From CAZPHU01 sp964586285 (GTDB lineage Bacteria; Fibrobacterota; Chitinivibrionia; Chitinivibrionales; CAYFVL01), in contig CAZPHU010000006.1 of assembly GCA_964586285.1 (NCBI GenBank), positions 5,494 through 69,493 on the forward strand: DNA of 64,000 bases, given 5' to 3'. A program made the position numbers and the translations under genes. A model generated the notes under the pieces. That model was not told where the DNA came from, made no database searches, and was given only the letters and a program-made list of their open reading frames with translations. Of the stretch, positions 41,865-51,241 are shown one piece after another (within the stretch, counting starts at the first letter, position 1; each line of letters begins with the position of its first letter).

Positions 41865-42488
41865 ATGGCAAAAATCACTAAAAGTCAGCTTCTGAAGCTG
41901 CAAAAAAAGTACAAAACCGATGCTGCAATCGGAGAACAGTTCAGCATCACTCGTCAAGCCGTCCATCAGCTGCGTAAAAAATACGGAATTGAATCGGTTG
42001 CTGCCAAGAATGAGGAACGAAACCAGCAGATACTGGATGCCTATGATAAGGGAATGTCCGGTACGGCGCTTGCCAAGAAGTTCGGCCTTTCGATATCTCA
42101 GACCTACCGTATTATAAAGGAAGCCCGTGGAGAGGCTCCGCAGGTTTCGCCGGCCGCAAAGAAAAAGTCCGCGCCAAAAAAGAAGGCTGCTCCCAAGAAA
42201 AAGGCAACTAAAAAAGCGGCGCCAAAAAAGAAGGCCGCGCCAAAAAAGAAAGCCGCCAAGAAGGCACCCGCTGCGAAAAAAGCCGCAAAGAAAGCTCCGG
42301 CAACAAAAAAGAAAGCCGCTCCTAAGAAAAAAGCAACTAAAAAAGCGGCGCCAAAAAAGAAGGCCGCGCCAAAAAAGAAAGCCGCTCCTAAGAAAAAGGC
42401 TCCTGCGGCCAAAAAAGCTCCCGCCGCTAAGAAGAAACCGACGACAAAAAAGAAAACTACCAAAAAGGCCGGACGCAAAAAGAAATAA
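41865..42488 (+). CDS. Double helix-turn-helix protein with histone H1-like Lys/Ala/Pro tail
   Basis: GGAGGAG lies before the ATG. The 207-residue protein has two helix-turn-helix units: residues about 5-42 (TDAAIGEQFSITRQAVHQL) and 48-90 (MSGTALAKKFGLSISQTYRI), both of the resolvase/homeodomain-like kind. Residues 97-207 are almost only Lys, Ala, Pro and Thr, in repeats such as AAPKKKA and KKAPAAKKA, like the tails of histone H1 and bacterial H1-like proteins (HctA, AlgP). Such tails bind DNA without sequence preference and compact it. Joining two likely sequence-reading domains to the tail is unusual. A nucleoid-associated or broad regulatory role is inferred. Long antisense frames over this gene are mirror images of its repeats. 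Confidence 0.88.
   Translation: MAKITKSQLLKLQKKYKTDAAIGEQFSITRQAVHQLRKKYGIESVAAKNEERNQQILDAYDKGMSGTALAKKFGLSISQTYRIIKEARGEAPQVSPAAKKKSAPKKKAAPKKKATKKAAPKKKAAPKKKAAKKAPAAKKAAKKAPATKKKAAPKKKATKKAAPKKKAAPKKKAAPKKKAPAAKKAPAAKKKPTTKKKTTKKAGRKKK
42189..42385 (+). repeat. 68-bp direct repeat inside the H1-like tail
   Basis: The segments 42189-42256 and 42318-42385 match over 68 bases with two differences. They lie 129 bases apart (43 codons), so the tail grew by an in-frame duplication. Shorter AAGAAAGCCGC-type repeats fill the space between. Confidence 0.85.
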
Positions 42489-42519
42489 GCGAAACGTATT
42501 TTGTTTCAGTACCAATAAG

Positions 42520-42552
42520 AGGCTCATGACCGTTTTTCATGGGCCTTTCTTT
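42520..42552 (+). terminator. Intrinsic terminator after the H1-like gene
   Basis: The arms 42520-42529 (AGGCTCATGA) and 42537-42546 pair over ten bases with one G-T pair around a seven-base loop, followed by a T-rich stretch (TTCTTTT). It lies 31 bases after the H1-like stop. It overlaps the first ATG of the MurJ frame, which supports the later MurJ start. Confidence 0.8.
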
Positions 42553-42577
42553 TATCATTTTTTCCGGTTTTATCCAA

Positions 42578-44185
42578 ATGCTCTCTTCAAAAAACATCGG
42601 GCGATCTGTCTCACTGGCTGCATTAATTATGGCCGGTTCAAATCTTCTGAGCCGTGTACTGGGATTTGTGCGCGTCCAGGCACTTGCTACAATCGGAGGT
42701 ACATCCTCCGCAGTTGACGCGTACAGTTTTTCGTTCACCATTCCCGATATTATCAACCATTTTCTAGCGGGGAGCGCGTTATCGATAACTTTCATTCCTA
42801 TATTTCAATCCTACATGTTAAAAGAGCGAACACAAAAATCATGGTATGTGTTCTCAAACATTCTTACCATCGGCACGATACTTTTCGTTTTGCTTATCGG
42901 TTTATCTTTTCTTTACACCGAGCCATTTCTTAGAATTGCCGCCGGTAAAAACATCGTAGAGGACCCGGAAAAGTTCGCCCTGACTCTTCGACTCACAAGG
43001 ATTATTCTTCCCGCCCAACTTTTCTTTTTCTGGGGAGCACTGCTAAACGGCGTTCAATATGCCCATAAGCGATTTCTTCTTCCCGCACTCACTCCGCTTC
43101 TTTACAACGCCTGCATCATAGCAGGAGGCGTACTACTTAACCGTTATCTGGGTGTGGCGGGTTTTTCCTGGGGCGTTTTGGTTGGCGCTTTCATTGGCAA
43201 TGTGGCCGTCCAGATACCCGGTGCCATGCGTGTCGGAATGAAATTTCGTCCCGTGATCAATCTAACCGATAAAGATCTGATTCGTTATGTGGCGATAACT
43301 CTTCCTTTCATGCTTGGTATCAGCATGACATTCTCAAACGAACTTCTTTTCCGGATTTTTGGCAGTACCATTCCTAATGGAGACGGAGCGCTGGCAACAT
43401 TGGATTACTCATATAAGATTATGTTCCTGCTTGTCGGTATATTCGGGCAGGCTTTTGCCGCCGGGCTGTATCCTTTCCTTTCTCAGCTGATCGTCGAGAA
43501 GAGGTTTTCGGAAGTTGCCGCACTCCTTAATCGTATGCTTACCCAGACCGGTGGGCTGCTTTTGCCCGTTTCCGCAGTTATGATCGCGGTAGCGGTCGAT
43601 ATCGTAGCCGTGCTTTTGCAGTGGGGGCAATTCGATGCAAAGTCAACCCTCTATACAGCGCGGCCATTGGAAATGTATATGATCGGAGCATTCTTCTGTG
43701 CTGGAGTCCTGATTATAAATCGCGTCTTTTACGCCATGCAAAACACAATCCTTCCCCTGATCGTAAGTACATCAGCGGTTGTTTTATCTTTACCATTATT
43801 TTTTGTTCTTTCAAGTCGATTGGGAGCCCAGGGTGTAGCACTGGCATCATCATTGAGTATGCTGATACAATTTACGGCGATGTATATAATCTGGTATAGA
43901 ACATTTCCCGAGAGCAGACAAGCACAAACTCCTGTGGGTAAGCTGTCGATAATTCTATTGATATCAACTGGCGGTATGGGGCTCTCGATGATTCTTCGAG
44001 GTTTTATACCGCCTTTTTTGCAGGATATACAATCGGTTCATGTGCGACATTTTCTAACAGGCTTTCTTGCATCGGCTCCTTCACTGCTGATAATGTATAC
44101 AATTCTCCAAATGAGCGGTATTATCGATTTAAAAACGATACTCAGACGTTTTCGGAAGAAGTCAAAACAGCGCAAAAGCGCATAA
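42578..44185 (+). CDS. murJ: Lipid II flippase MurJ (MviN family)
   Basis: The protein has 535 residues from ATG 42578. An earlier ATG at 42539 falls in the terminator of the previous gene, and known MurJ proteins begin close to the first motif, as this one then does (ALIMAGSNLLSRVLGFVRV). About 14 membrane helices follow, with the family segments AYSFSFTIPDIINHFLAGSAL and LPAQLFFFWGALLNG. MurJ moves lipid-linked peptidoglycan precursor across the inner membrane. The fold is shared with Wzx flippases, so a role in the nearby polysaccharide pathway cannot be fully excluded, but the motifs are those of MurJ and it lies outside the sugar operon. No clear ribosome site is seen. Confidence 0.9.
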   Translation: MLSSKNIGRSVSLAALIMAGSNLLSRVLGFVRVQALATIGGTSSAVDAYSFSFTIPDIINHFLAGSALSITFIPIFQSYMLKERTQKSWYVFSNILTIGTILFVLLIGLSFLYTEPFLRIAAGKNIVEDPEKFALTLRLTRIILPAQLFFFWGALLNGVQYAHKRFLLPALTPLLYNACIIAGGVLLNRYLGVAGFSWGVLVGAFIGNVAVQIPGAMRVGMKFRPVINLTDKDLIRYVAITLPFMLGISMTFSNELLFRIFGSTIPNGDGALATLDYSYKIMFLLVGIFGQAFAAGLYPFLSQLIVEKRFSEVAALLNRMLTQTGGLLLPVSAVMIAVAVDIVAVLLQWGQFDAKSTLYTARPLEMYMIGAFFCAGVLIINRVFYAMQNTILPLIVSTSAVVLSLPLFFVLSSRLGAQGVALASSLSMLIQFTAMYIIWYRTFPESRQAQTPVGKLSIILLISTGGMGLSMILRGFIPPFLQDIQSVHVRHFLTGFLASAPSLLIMYTILQMSGIIDLKTILRRFRKKSKQRKSA

Positions 44186-44299
44186 TATCGATAATTATCC
44201 CTCATACGTGGGTCAAGCCGGAGGCAAAACAGAGAACAATATGTATTTTTGTATACCGTTTATAGTTTTAAGAATCTTTACATGTAAAAAAAGATAAAC

Positions 44300-46051
44300 A
44301 TGCCGCAAACCGAAGGTCTTTCCATAGACAGGATTATAGATCAGGCCCTGAGGGTATATAATGACTTGCCCGAAAGTGCCGGATATAAACAACAGCGACT
44401 GCAGATTTCGGAGCTGCGCAAGCGATTATCCGGAGGTAAACTTCGTCTGGCTGTTCTCGGACAGTTCAACAGAGGTAAGAGCACCTTCATTAATGCGCTC
44501 TTACAGCTGCACGTTCTGCCCGCATCCGTTTTGCCGATCACATCCGTACCAACTGTTATCACCTATGGCTCGAGGCATGAATGCACGGTATCTTTTCTGA
44601 ATGATAAGCCTCCCCAAAAAGCACAGGATTCGCTTGATGCCATTAATAAACTCCTGATTAAATACGTAGCCGAGGAGAATAATCCTCAAAATCGTCTTCA
44701 GGTGGCCGATGTTACGGTGGAGTGCAGCAGTACGATTCTTCACCACGGCACGGTGCTTATCGATACTCCGGGGTTCGGTTCCACCCACATACACAACACT
44801 CAAACAACCCTTGACCTTCTTAGTTCCTGCGACGCCGCACTTTTTCTTCTTAGCGCCGATTTGCCGATTACTCAACTCGAAGTTGATTTCCTGAAGAATG
44901 TTCAGAAACACGTGCCGCGAATATTTTTCATATTCAATAAAACCGACCTTCTCGGCGGTGAAGAGTTGGAGAAAACGCAAAACTACATACGTGGTATCCT
45001 GAGTAGAGAGCTGCCGTTGACAGGAGACATTCGTTTGTTTCCCGTTTCGGCAATACAGGCTGAGCGAAGTAAGTACGGCGATAAGATGTGGGGGGCAAGC
45101 GGGATGGAAGTTATAAAAACAGAAATAATCGATTTTATGCTTCGGGAAAAATATTTCACTCTTGCAGAGGCACTTAACAGCAAACTGCACTCGGCACTTT
45201 CCCATACCAGAAAACTTCTTGATTCCGAGAAACAACAGCATATTGACAGCTTAGAAAAAATTGCCGGAACGATTGAGGATATAAAAAAGTTCAGTACTCA
45301 TATCAGAAACGAAATCGATAAGGAAAACGAGCTTTTTTCTGTCGAGCGTAAAGCATTTCACCAACGAATCGGCAGTCTTTTGAATTCGCGAATCGAGGGC
45401 GCGCTGCAAAAGGATTATGATTATATCGAGCAATTACTGTCGGAGGCGCCACCGGGTAAAGGACAGATTAAATTGGTCTGGAATTCTCTTGAAAAGATTA
45501 CAAAGGAGATATTTGAAAGTGTTTTCAAAGAAATGAAAAATGCGATCATTCGACCGTTGCTAAATGCCGAAACTGCCCATCGCAGACAGCTAAACAAAAT
45601 AATGGGTAACTGTAAAAGCAAAGAATGTTTTCCCGCCGAACTGGAGCTGCTTGATGAACCGGATCCGGAGGAAATCGAAGCGCTCAGGGGTGAATACAGT
45701 TGGGAATTCCCGCCGTTCCCATCATTAGCCGAAATTAGATTCTCTCTTTTCGAGTCTACTGAAAAAAGACGAGAGCAGGCTAAACAACAGATAAAAGAAC
45801 AACTAAACGAACATTTTAAAGGAATTACTACAGATCTGGAGGAAATGGTAAGATCGATAATAGATCAGTCAATGGAGAGGCTTTTGGAGCGCTTCAACAG
45901 AAGATATAACAACATAAAGTCAATACTGTCCGAGCAACTTGGCACTCTCGAAGACAGGCTTAAACATGAAAAAGAAAAACATACTCCGCAGATAGAGAAA
46001 CTTGACGGTTTTGCCCGAAGGATAGCAGATGTGGAAAGAATGCTGGTTTAG
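44300..46051 (+). CDS. Dynamin-like GTPase
   Basis: The 583-residue protein has the G motifs of bacterial dynamins: GQFNRGKST (P-loop, about residues 54-62), ITSVPTVIT (switch Thr), DTPGFGS (G3, near 155) and FNKTDLLGG (G4, near 213). The second half is helical coiled coil (about 300-360 and 500-580) as expected for the stalk. No membrane helix is visible, so membrane contact would be through a paddle or amphipathic helix. Bacterial dynamins remodel or guard the cytoplasmic membrane under stress. They often occur as pairs; this one stands alone, with 114 bases between it and murJ. Confidence 0.88.
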   Translation: MPQTEGLSIDRIIDQALRVYNDLPESAGYKQQRLQISELRKRLSGGKLRLAVLGQFNRGKSTFINALLQLHVLPASVLPITSVPTVITYGSRHECTVSFLNDKPPQKAQDSLDAINKLLIKYVAEENNPQNRLQVADVTVECSSTILHHGTVLIDTPGFGSTHIHNTQTTLDLLSSCDAALFLLSADLPITQLEVDFLKNVQKHVPRIFFIFNKTDLLGGEELEKTQNYIRGILSRELPLTGDIRLFPVSAIQAERSKYGDKMWGASGMEVIKTEIIDFMLREKYFTLAEALNSKLHSALSHTRKLLDSEKQQHIDSLEKIAGTIEDIKKFSTHIRNEIDKENELFSVERKAFHQRIGSLLNSRIEGALQKDYDYIEQLLSEAPPGKGQIKLVWNSLEKITKEIFESVFKEMKNAIIRPLLNAETAHRRQLNKIMGNCKSKECFPAELELLDEPDPEEIEALRGEYSWEFPPFPSLAEIRFSLFESTEKRREQAKQQIKEQLNEHFKGITTDLEEMVRSIIDQSMERLLERFNRRYNNIKSILSEQLGTLEDRLKHEKEKHTPQIEKLDGFARRIADVERMLV

Positions 46052-46097
46052 GGCTCCTGTTGATATATACCAATGGAAACTTTAGAACCGGCCTGAT

Positions 46098-47759
46098 TCA
46101 CTTGCTCTTCATCTCTTTTTCATCTTTCTCCAGCTCGGTTTTTCTTTCCTTTGCGTACTTGCAATCATCATCATCACTGCTTTTATTTCCGCATTCGGAG
46201 AATTCCAGATAATAGTCCCAAGCCTTGCGCGCTTCCATAAGAATACTGGCGTTGCGATCTACATAGGTGTACTGTCGATCCATTGAGTTTGCCAGATCAA
46301 AAAGCAGTTCTTGTCGTAGTTCGGGTGTTTGAGGTATTACCGAACCTTTGTTGGAACTCAGAGCTGCGTTTAACCTGTCGTGTGCTTCGATATACAGCGC
46401 CAGTTTGAAATAAATTTGCCCCAGATATGCATCTATGGCCGGATCAGAGTAATCCATGCGAAGTTTTTCCAGAATGGAGCGAGCCTTTGTATACTGGTCA
46501 AGATATTTAAACAGCAGAAAAGCGCGTCGGATTTGGGCCTCAAGATACTCATTTGCGATTCCTCCATCCTTCACCGACGGTACAAGTTCGTAGATAGTCA
46601 CCGCCTCTTTCCATTGTTTCTGGTCTTCCAGCTCTCTTGCTTTCTCCAGAAGCGAAACCGAAACTTGCTGAGCGAATGCGGGCGGACGGAGACCAAAGGA
46701 AGAGTGGAAAAAATTCAATACGGATATTCCCAGAGCTGCGCATGAGATTATCAGTGCCAATGTCGGATAAAAACGCTTGAAGGAGAAGGGAACCCGAACC
46801 TTTTGGCCGTTTCCCCACGCATTGTACGATTGCAGACATACCTGCAGGCTTTCTTCGATCTCTTTAGCACTTCGCGGCCGATGATCTTTCTTTTTGGACA
46901 GAAGTTGCAGCACCAGCTCTTCTGTAAGTGGACTGATGGAAGGTCTGGTTTTGGTTGGGTGAATGTATTTACATTCTTTTATGCGCTCGATTAGCTGTGT
47001 AAGATTGGATGCGCTAAATGGTTTTTGCCCGGTCAGGACCTCATAAAGCACGATTCCCAGCGAGAAGAAATCGCTCCTGACATCAAGCTCAGCTCCCATA
47101 AGCTGCTCGGGAGACATGTAATGAAATGTCCCCACTATCATGCCCTGCATCGTGTTCGAAGTGATATTCAGTGGTTTTGCAGCCCCAAAATCCATCAACT
47201 TGACTGTTTTATCGGGCAAAACCATGATATTTTCGGGTTTTATGTCTCTGTGAAGTATACCCCTGATCTTATCTTTATGCGGGCCCTCGATAGTCACATG
47301 ATGCGCGTAATGAAGTGCCCGCACGATTTGGATCGCGAACCGAAGGACATCCCGTTCATTGATACGGGGATTTGACTGGATGTAGGAGCGAAGAGTCTGA
47401 CCGGCGATGTGCTCCATTTCGATATAGAAATAGCCGTCAACCTCGCCGGTATCGTACACACGCAGTATGTTTGGGTGATCCAGACGAGCGGTAAGCTGTG
47501 CTTCCTGCGTGAATCGGAAATAAAACTCCTCATCCTCCGCCAGTGAAGGTTTAAGGATTTTTACTACGCGATCGAGTTCGAAACGGCTGTTATATCCTTT
47601 ATATATATAAGCCGTTCCGCCTTCATTGATCTTCTCAATTATCTCACAATTACCTATTATCTTTCCGATAAACGGGTCGGTTCGCGTTTTATCCTTAACT
47701 ACAGGGGCCAAATCGGTTTGGTTTTCACCAACGTCGATCTGTGCTTTTTCGCTCGACAT
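46098..47759 (-). CDS. Membrane Ser/Thr protein kinase with C-terminal TPR domain
   Basis: The 553-residue protein has a Hanks-type kinase domain (about 36-310): a Gly-rich loop with a changed pattern (INEGGTAYIYK), the ATP-binding Lys in VVKILKP, the catalytic HRDIKPEN and the metal-binding DFGAAKP. One membrane helix follows (LALIISCAALGISVLNFF, about 333-350). The outer part (about 370-553) is helical with TPR-like repeats (EDQKQWKEAVTIYELV, YLGQIYFKLALYIEAHDRL) and an acidic, Cys-containing end. It resembles PknB-like sensors with a TPR in place of PASTA repeats. The start lies one base after the phosphohexomutase stop, so the two are co-transcribed. Its targets are unknown. Confidence 0.92.
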   Translation of the reverse strand: MSSEKAQIDVGENQTDLAPVVKDKTRTDPFIGKIIGNCEIIEKINEGGTAYIYKGYNSRFELDRVVKILKPSLAEDEEFYFRFTQEAQLTARLDHPNILRVYDTGEVDGYFYIEMEHIAGQTLRSYIQSNPRINERDVLRFAIQIVRALHYAHHVTIEGPHKDKIRGILHRDIKPENIMVLPDKTVKLMDFGAAKPLNITSNTMQGMIVGTFHYMSPEQLMGAELDVRSDFFSLGIVLYEVLTGQKPFSASNLTQLIERIKECKYIHPTKTRPSISPLTEELVLQLLSKKKDHRPRSAKEIEESLQVCLQSYNAWGNGQKVRVPFSFKRFYPTLALIISCAALGISVLNFFHSSFGLRPPAFAQQVSVSLLEKARELEDQKQWKEAVTIYELVPSVKDGGIANEYLEAQIRRAFLLFKYLDQYTKARSILEKLRMDYSDPAIDAYLGQIYFKLALYIEAHDRLNAALSSNKGSVIPQTPELRQELLFDLANSMDRQYTYVDRNASILMEARKAWDYYLEFSECGNKSSDDDDCKYAKERKTELEKDEKEMKSK

Positions 47760-47760
47760 G

Positions 47761-49512
47761 TTAATCCCCGATCATCTGTCGTAATGATTTTTCAAGTGCG
47801 CCTATTCGTTTTTGAATAAGATTTTTGGCTTCCCCGAGGCTCATGCCGGGGTTTGTTCCACAGCTTGCGTAGAACTTGATTTTCGGTTCGGTTCCGGACG
47901 GACGAGCGGTCACGATGCTTCCTTCTGATAATACAAACTGGAGAACATTGGATGACGGCAAATTGATACTTCTTTCGGAGGTCTGATCACGCAAATTCCG
48001 AACCATACCCGTCTTATAATCTCTGATTAAAACCGTCTGTTCTTCACCTATTTGAGCAGGGGGATCATTTCGCAGTTTCGCCATCAGATCTTTCATGATC
48101 TGGTTACCCGCCGATCCTTTGAAATACTTGGATATCAGTTTTTCTTCGAAATAGCCGTATTTTTCATAGATTTCGTTTAAACGGTCAAATATTGTCTTTC
48201 CCTGAGAAGAATGATAAAGGGCCATCTCGGCAGTCATTGTCGCGGCGGAAACCGCATCCTTATCTCGGGTTTGAGTCTCCAATAGATACCCATAGCTTTC
48301 TTCGCCGCCAAAAACATACTCAAGCTCTCCGCCTTCCTCCTCAAACTGCCTGATTTTCTCACCAATGTATTTGAATCCGGTCAGTGTATCGAAGCATATC
48401 GCTCCATATGACCGGGCGATTCGTGTTTGAAGCTCGGTTGTCACTATTGTTTTTACGAAAGCGGGTTTAGCAGGAAGAGTACCCAGCTCCTTACGGGTCG
48501 AGAAAATGTAGTCTGCAAGAAGTGCACCGAGTTGATTTCCGCTCACCAGGCGATACTCACCTTTTACAGGAACGGCAATTCCCAATCGATCGGCATCCGG
48601 ATCGGTACCCATAACCAGATCGGCATCGATTTTTTTTGCCAGATCCAGCGCCATTTTCATAGCGGATGCTTCTTCGGGATTGGGAAATTCAACCGTAGGG
48701 AAATCTCCGTCTGGCTCCTTCTGTTCCTCCACAAAGGTTACATCGATACCCATCTCACCCAGCGCCCTGGAGACCGGCATCGCGCCCGTGCCGTGAAGTG
48801 GTGTAAAAACCACGGTCAAATCCTTGCCTTTTTCGCGAATAAGATCGGGGCGAAGGGCCAGCCCTTTTATCATCTCGATAAACGGCTCATCGACTTGCTT
48901 GTCGATCATCAAAAGCAACCCTTGCTCACGCGCCTTCTCATCATCCATATCGACTATTTCTGAAACCGAATTGGCCTCCTTAACTATTCCGACATCGTGA
49001 GGAGGAATCACCTGCCCGCCGTCGGACCAGTATACTTTGTAGCCGTTGTACTCCGGAGGATTGTGGCTGGCAGTAACAACGATTCCGGCTGTTGCCCCTA
49101 GGTGTCGTACTGCAAAAGACAATTCGGGAGTTGGGCGCAGGGAGGTAAAGAGCCAGGTTTTTATTCCGTTACCGCACAAGACTCTGGCGGCTTCCAATGC
49201 AAACAGATCGGAAAAACGGCGGCTGTCATAGGCTATTACCGCCGATGCGCTCTGTTTATCAACCGCCTTGAGGATGTAATTTGCGACTCCCTGAGTTGCC
49301 TTCTTTATATTGTAGGAGTTGATTCGGTTTGATCCTCCCCCGATTATTCCTCTCAATCCGCCGGTCCCGAAAGCAAGATCCGAATAAAAACGCTCATTGA
49401 GTGCTTCCATATCGTTTGCTTCCAACAGTGCCGAAATTTCCTTTCTGAACAGCTCGTTTTTTTCAGCATCCACGTAGGCACGAGCTTTTGAAAGAATCAT
49501 CTCAGAATCCAT
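47761..49512 (-). CDS. Phosphoglucomutase/phosphomannomutase family enzyme
   Basis: ATG 49512 is chosen because AGGAGT lies nine bases upstream; the frame extends 21 codons further without a ribosome site. The 583-residue product has the four-domain alpha-D-phosphohexomutase plan: an FGTGGLRG start segment near 50, the phosphoserine loop TASHNPPEYNG near 147, the metal loop DPDADR near 307, the sugar-binding GGEESYG near 400, and the phosphate-binding RPSGTEPKIKFY near the end. Length and order match the PgcA/PGM2-like group that includes glucose-1,6-bisphosphate-dependent phosphoglucomutases. It would supply glucose-1-phosphate or pentose/mannose equivalents for sugar nucleotides used by the nearby glycosyltransferases and for glycogen. 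Confidence 0.93.
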   Translation of the reverse strand: MDSEMILSKARAYVDAEKNELFRKEISALLEANDMEALNERFYSDLAFGTGGLRGIIGGGSNRINSYNIKKATQGVANYILKAVDKQSASAVIAYDSRRFSDLFALEAARVLCGNGIKTWLFTSLRPTPELSFAVRHLGATAGIVVTASHNPPEYNGYKVYWSDGGQVIPPHDVGIVKEANSVSEIVDMDDEKAREQGLLLMIDKQVDEPFIEMIKGLALRPDLIREKGKDLTVVFTPLHGTGAMPVSRALGEMGIDVTFVEEQKEPDGDFPTVEFPNPEEASAMKMALDLAKKIDADLVMGTDPDADRLGIAVPVKGEYRLVSGNQLGALLADYIFSTRKELGTLPAKPAFVKTIVTTELQTRIARSYGAICFDTLTGFKYIGEKIRQFEEEGGELEYVFGGEESYGYLLETQTRDKDAVSAATMTAEMALYHSSQGKTIFDRLNEIYEKYGYFEEKLISKYFKGSAGNQIMKDLMAKLRNDPPAQIGEEQTVLIRDYKTGMVRNLRDQTSERSINLPSSNVLQFVLSEGSIVTARPSGTEPKIKFYASCGTNPGMSLGEAKNLIQKRIGALEKSLRQMIGD

Positions 49513-49619
49513 GTCTATAAACTCCTGTATTTTAAGATTCGTGCGGAAAAACATTACCGAAGTGATAAAATACATTCAAGGACGGTGCCTACAGACCGGA
49601 TATGATACCTCCAATAGAA

Positions 49620-51161
49620 TCAGGATAATTCATTGAGTGAGGAAAGTGCTTTTTGCAGATCTTTTACGACATAGGGTTTGTTGATTACTCCGGAAAAGCC
49701 AAACCGTTTATAGTCTTCTATGACATCCGACTGCGTATAACCGGTCGAGAGGAGCGCTTTGACCTGTGGGTTAACCGCTTTAAGTTTATTTATTGTCTCC
49801 AAACCACCGACGCCTCCGCGTATAGTCAGATCTAAAATCAGGATATCAATCGGGTTATCAGAAAGCAGAGATTCTTTGTATTCTTTAAGCGCATCTTTCC
49901 CATCCGGGACAAGTACAGGTTCGTATCCAAGCATTTCGAGCATCTCACCGGCAATTTCCAGAATAAACTCCTCATCATCCATAACCAGTACCCTTCCGCC
50001 GCTGGTTGGGGCTTTTCCCGTCTCGATAAATTTTTGTGTTATATTTTCCAGACAGGCGGGTAGATAAATCGTAAACTCGGCACCACTGTTTTGTTTGCTG
50101 CTTACCCTGATTATCCCCTCGTGTTTTTCGATTATCGATTTACAGACGTGCAGTCCCAGCCCGGTTCCTTCTTTTTTGGTGGTAAAGAAAGGATCAAAGA
50201 GTCTGTCGATATGCTCCCGGGGAATACCGGGACCGCTGTCTTTTACCGTTATGTATACATAGGGAATGGGCCTTAGACCTATTCTCACTGCTTCATCAAT
50301 CTCGATATTGCGTGCATGAATCTTGATAACACCATCTTCCTTTATCGCCTGTTGCGCATTAATGATGAGGTTCTGGACAACCTGATGTATCTGATTGGAA
50401 TCCATTACGGCGTTATGAAGGTTTTCCGATATATCCTGCTCGCATCGTATACGCGAGCCGCTGAAACTAAACAGGACAGCTTCAAGAAGCATCGGCCTTA
50501 CAGCACTTAACTGCATGGTTGATTCTTTTTTCCTGGAGATACTCAGTAGTTGGAGCGCAAGGCTTTTTGCCCGATCATGTACTCCAAAAACCCTGTCCAG
50601 GTAAAATCCGGTCTTTTCCCCATTGTCGTTTTCGATACTCTGTTTTACAAGCTCCATGTATCCGTACATACCACTAAGCAGATTATTAAAATCGTGAGCT
50701 ATTCCTCCCGCAAGTGCGGCAACAGACTCCAGTTTTTGTGCCTGGACCAGTTTATTTTCAAGCTCCTTTCTTTCGCTCACATCTTCCAGTATGATTCCTA
50801 CTCCCCGATCCGGGATCAAAAAGCTCCTTAAGGTGAAGCAACTTCCGAATTTTCTACTACATTTACAAACTGGAACAAAAGAATACTTTTCTCCGTTTTC
50901 GAGCGCGATGTTTTGAATCTGTTGGCGTAACTTGTTACACTGGAAAAAAGAGATAAGCCGACTCAAGTCGTAACCTGTCGGCTTTCCAGAAAAATTACTC
51001 ATCATTTTAAGAGCGGCGGGATTGGCATCAACCACTCTCAGTATGTTTTTGTCGTCCCTATGAAGCACCACCAATCCCATTCCCATATGTTGAATGATAT
51101 TTTTGTAATCGATTTCATTTGAACAGATGTGATTTGTCGGAGACTTGGACTTTTTTGCCAT
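49620..51161 (-). CDS. Soluble PAS sensor histidine kinase with C-terminal receiver
   Basis: The 513-residue protein has no membrane helix. A PAS-like sensor (about 20-135; two Cys in FVPVCKCSRKF) leads to the kinase core: H box LAGGIAHDFNNLL near 153, then N box NLIINAQQAI, G1 VKDSGPGIP and G2 KEGTGLGL. A receiver domain follows (about 390-510): acidic pair VMDDEE, phospho-acceptor Asp in ILILDLTI, Lys in INKPY. HDFNN-type kinases usually pass phosphate in cis to the attached receiver or on to a phosphotransfer domain. It is the last of six signalling genes that point the same way. Confidence 0.92.
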   Translation of the reverse strand: MAKKSKSPTNHICSNEIDYKNIIQHMGMGLVVLHRDDKNILRVVDANPAALKMMSNFSGKPTGYDLSRLISFFQCNKLRQQIQNIALENGEKYSFVPVCKCSRKFGSCFTLRSFLIPDRGVGIILEDVSERKELENKLVQAQKLESVAALAGGIAHDFNNLLSGMYGYMELVKQSIENDNGEKTGFYLDRVFGVHDRAKSLALQLLSISRKKESTMQLSAVRPMLLEAVLFSFSGSRIRCEQDISENLHNAVMDSNQIHQVVQNLIINAQQAIKEDGVIKIHARNIEIDEAVRIGLRPIPYVYITVKDSGPGIPREHIDRLFDPFFTTKKEGTGLGLHVCKSIIEKHEGIIRVSSKQNSGAEFTIYLPACLENITQKFIETGKAPTSGGRVLVMDDEEFILEIAGEMLEMLGYEPVLVPDGKDALKEYKESLLSDNPIDILILDLTIRGGVGGLETINKLKAVNPQVKALLSTGYTQSDVIEDYKRFGFSGVINKPYVVKDLQKALSSLNELS

Positions 51162-51241
51162 TATCTTGATTCCATGTATGTCTATTTGAGAATGTATGCA
51201 CTTTTTTGAGTATATCTCTTTCTTTTTCTAAAAATCCAATT

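Noticed and set aside
41832..42527. Long antisense frames rich in Phe, Leu and Arg over the H1-like gene
   Set aside because: They are mirror images of the Lys/Ala/Pro repeat codons; the plus-strand gene has a strong ribosome site, promoter and terminator.
42539..42577. MurJ start at ATG 42539
   Set aside because: It falls inside the terminator hairpin of the H1-like gene and adds residues that MurJ proteins lack; ATG 42578 fits the family.
42578..44185. Wzx flippase for the polysaccharide cluster
   Set aside because: Sequence motifs at the start and in helices 1-3 are those of MurJ, and the gene is separated from the sugar operon by a minus-strand set.
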